From NCBI GenBank assembly GCA_963701505.1, contig CAVOZZ010000007.1, forward strand, positions 62,001 through 126,000: 64,000 nt of DNA. The letters are read 5' to 3'. Made by a program: the position numbers and the translations under genes. Origin of the DNA: UBA9214 sp963701505 (GTDB taxonomy: Bacteria > Pseudomonadota > Gammaproteobacteria > UBA9214). Positions 61,888 to 64,000 of this stretch are shown here, one piece after another; position 1 is the stretch's first letter; each line of letters starts with the position of its first letter. The notes beneath the pieces are model-generated. The model was not told the origin of the DNA. It ran no database searches and was given only the letters and a program-made list of their open reading frames with translations.

Positions 61888-62597
61888 ATGCCACAGTTAC
61901 ACAACCACCTGTTATCAGTCCCGACACCCGGCCGGGACTGCTTCCCCGTTCAGTCGCAGCCACTGTCGCTGGCACTGATGGATCCGCTTGCACCCCCGGC
62001 GTGCGCATGCAGAGGTCTTTGTACAGGCGATCTTCAGACACGCCTACGGGGCACAACTGCAGACCTTTTACCCCCTGCTCATGAGCATCCTGTTCCCCGG
62101 TGGTGATTATGCTGCCGTTGCGGGTGTGCGCCCGGCCGGCAGCAAGAGGTTGTTCTCTGAACACTACCTTGATCGAGCCCGTTGAGCACATCCTCGGCAT
62201 CGAGCGCGACAGGATTGTAGAAATTGGCAACCTCGCACCGGCCAGTGCCGGGCAGGCACGCTGGTTGATTTGCACCCTGACCGCGTTTCTGGGTGGTGCT
62301 GGATTTACCCACGTGGTCTTTACTGCCGTACCAAAACTGAAGAATGCCTTTGGACGAATGGGCCTGCCGCTGACAAAGCACGCCGATGCCAGCGCAGAGT
62401 GTTTGCCGCCCGAGCAGGCACGTATCTGGGGTTCCTACTATGAAAGCCGTCCGGCTGTTTACAGTGGCGATATCCGCATCGGTGAACATGCCTTCCGCAA
62501 GGCGATCGGCGTTGACCAGGCAATGCGTGAACTCTCGACGCACGCCGGTGACGTCGGCAGGGCCTTTGCAACAAGCAACGGCAAGCATTACCTGTGA
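61888..62597 (+). CDS. Thermostable hemolysin family protein, frameshifted
   Basis: The family is named after the Vibrio thermostable hemolysin; its fold is acetyltransferase-like and its true activity is unknown. The start is MPQLHNHLLSVPTPGRDCFP. Breaks near 61984 and 62174 are each cured by removing one C, giving MDPLHPRRAHAEVFVQAIFR, HAYGAQLQTFYPLL, EHYLDEPVEHIL, IVEIGNLAPASAGQARWLIC and FTHVVFTAVPKLKNAFGRMG, all family-like, and WGSYYESRPAVYSGDI near the end. The corrected length is about 235 residues. It overlaps the acyl-CoA ligase gene by four bases (GTGA), so the two are probably co-translated. Confidence 0.85.
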
Positions 62598-64000
62598 GCC
62601 GGATTCTGCGATCGCTTGAGCGTCAGGCTGCACGGCAACCGGAAAGGCCGGTCATCATGGGCAGTTCCGGCACCCTGAGCTGGCAACAGCTGCACACCGA
62701 GGTCAAGACGCTCGCCACTGCAGTTGCAGGGCAGACGTTGCCTTGGTGTGCTGATGGACAACGCCCCCGCATGGATCGTCACGGACCTTGCCGCGCTGCA
62801 GGCCGGTATAGTGAATGTACCGTTACCGGTGTTCTTCAGTGACGAGCAGTTACAGCATGCGTCAGGGATGCCCGTGTCGAGGCGATCATCACAGACAAAC
62901 CGGAGCGGGTGCGAGGCGCTCTTTCCGGTAAGCAGCCGTACCGAACTGGAGATAGCCGGCAAGCAGTACACCTGCCTGTCGCTCTCCGGCAGTCGTGACG
63001 ATGACCGCTACGGTGACACCGTTAAGGTGACCTACACCTCGGGCACAACCGGTGAGCCCCGCGGAGTACGCTTGCCACTACGGTCCATGGAAACGGTTGC
63101 CGCCGCACTGGCCACTGCCGCCGGGGCCAGCAGTAGCGACCGTGCACTGGTGCTGCTGCCATTGTCCATCCTGCTGGAAAACATCGGCTCGGTGTATGCT
63201 CCGATACTCGCGGGCGCAGAGATCTATGTTCCGGATCCGTCCGATAGCGGCATCAGCGGTTCCAGCCAGGTTGATGTTGCCGCCTTTACCCGCATGCTGC
63301 AGCGCATTCGTCCCAGTGCCCTGATTGTTCCTCCACAGCTATTGAAACTGATGGTTGCACTGGCACGGGCAGGGCAGCTGCCGGATTCATTCCGCTACAT
63401 CGCTGCAGGTGGTGCACCCATCGGCATGTCCCTGCTTGAGTCGGCACGCGACCTTGGCCTGCCGGTCTATCAGGGGTACGGGCTGTCCGAGGCCTGTTCG
63501 GTGGTCGCGGTCAACACCGACAGGGACAATTTTCTGGGTTCGGCCGGCCGGCCGCTGCCGCACATGAAGGTCAGGATCAGCGAGCAGGGGGAGATCATGC
63601 TCGCGGGTGACACGTTGCTGCCAGTATCTGCATGCCGACGCGGATAACCCACCGGCGGAACTGGCAACCGGTGACCTGGGTTACCTGGATGACGATGGTT
63701 ACCTGTATGTCACCGGTCGCTGCCGCGAACGCATTATTACCGCCTACGGGCGCAATATCTCACCGGAGTGGGTGGAGTCCGAGTTGCTTTCACATCCGGC
63801 CATCGCCCAGGCGGCCTTGTTTGGCAATGACATGAGCAGCCTGGTTGCGGTGCTGGTTCCTGCCGATTCCGGGTTGTCCGATGACGTGCTGACGGTGCTT
63901 GAAGAGGCACTGGACGAGGTCAATGCGCAACTGCCCGACTATGCCCGTGTAGACAGCTTCATCATCGCGGCAGCTCCGTTTACGGCGCAAATGGTGAACT
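62594..64000 (+). CDS. AMP-binding long-chain acyl-CoA ligase-like protein, frameshifted, runs off window
   Basis: Enzymes of this family activate fatty acids or other carboxylates as acyl-adenylates. The GTG start gives SRILRSLERQAARQPERPVI; the P-loop-like motif VTYTSGTTGEPRGVRLPLRS, QGYGLSEACSVVAVN and TGDLGYLDDDGYLYVTGRCR are clear, and the frame is still open at 64000. Four indels are inferred: extra bases near 62745, 62930 and 63621, and one missing base near 62860 (restoring VRDARVEAIITDKPERVRGA). The thioester-forming C-terminal domain is partly outside. Coupling to the hemolysin-family gene suggests a shared lipid-related job. Confidence 0.85.

Noticed and set aside
58107..64000. Programmed frameshifting or phase-variable genes
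   Set aside because: The breaks are too many, fall mostly outside slippery runs or repeats, and affect unrelated genes, including an enzyme subunit that should be constantly needed.

Overview
This window is a contiguous stretch of a gammaproteobacterial chromosome with dense, mostly housekeeping gene content. Gene order supports the assignment. leuC-leuD-leuB-asd-fimV-truA-trpF-(trpBA)-accD-folC-SPOR-cvpA-purF-metZ, cysS-folD-tRNAs-tig-clpP-clpX-lon-hupB-tRNAs-ppiD and fabI next to a peptide ABC transporter all resemble arrangements I know from Pseudomonas-like genomes. Protein sequences match gammaproteobacterial families throughout. The genus cannot be read from the sequence.

Layout. 1-2571: end of secD, then secF. 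2572-2939: AT-rich spacer with a candidate 67-codon minus-strand gene whose ribosome binding site lies in a predicted pseudoknot. 2940-6009 (minus): suhB, psd, a PCu(A)C copper chaperone and a SCO protein. 6076-9963: prmB, two unknown small proteins, aroC and an MFS transporter. 10044-14296: leucine branch (leuCDB) and asd. 14401-25932: fimV, an EcfT-like membrane protein, truA, trpFBA, accD, folC, a SPOR protein, cvpA and purF. 25950-27300: promoter, SAM-II riboswitch, terminator and metZ. 27335-33141: glycerate kinase, a lipoprotein, lpxH, a periplasmic cyclophilin, cysS and folD. 33304-34475: promoter, tRNA-Pro, a tRNA-Arg(UCU) split by a 382-nt group I intron, tRNA-His, tRNA-Lys, terminator, tRNA-Leu. 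34578-43315: tig, clpP, clpX, lon (with a sigma-32-like promoter), hupB, tRNA-Val, tRNA-Asp and ppiD, a protein folding and quality control block. 43328-53651: a GltP/DctA-type symporter, fabI, a four-gene oligopeptide-type ABC transporter with unusually large subunits, and an aminotransferase. 53690-55461 (minus): msrB and ygfZ. 55617-59566: sdhCDAB, sdhE and ygfX. 59493-64000: a peptide-binding lipoprotein, an L,D-transpeptidase, a thermostable-hemolysin-family protein and an acyl-CoA ligase running off the end.

Two RNA elements stand out: the group I intron in the anticodon loop of tRNA-Arg(UCU), and the SAM-II aptamer joined to an intrinsic terminator ahead of metZ. The last 6 kb behave differently from the rest. 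No reading frame is broken before 58.1 kb, yet from sdhB onward nearly every gene carries single-base frameshifts. I count about 15, and about 14 are one-base insertions, which points to poor sequence quality rather than gene decay.

No insertion sequence, prophage, CRISPR array or restriction/defence cassette was seen. I did not find a multi-gene system that is clearly new; the best leads are the RNA elements, the structured leader before the small gene near 2.7 kb, and the remodelled peptide transporter.
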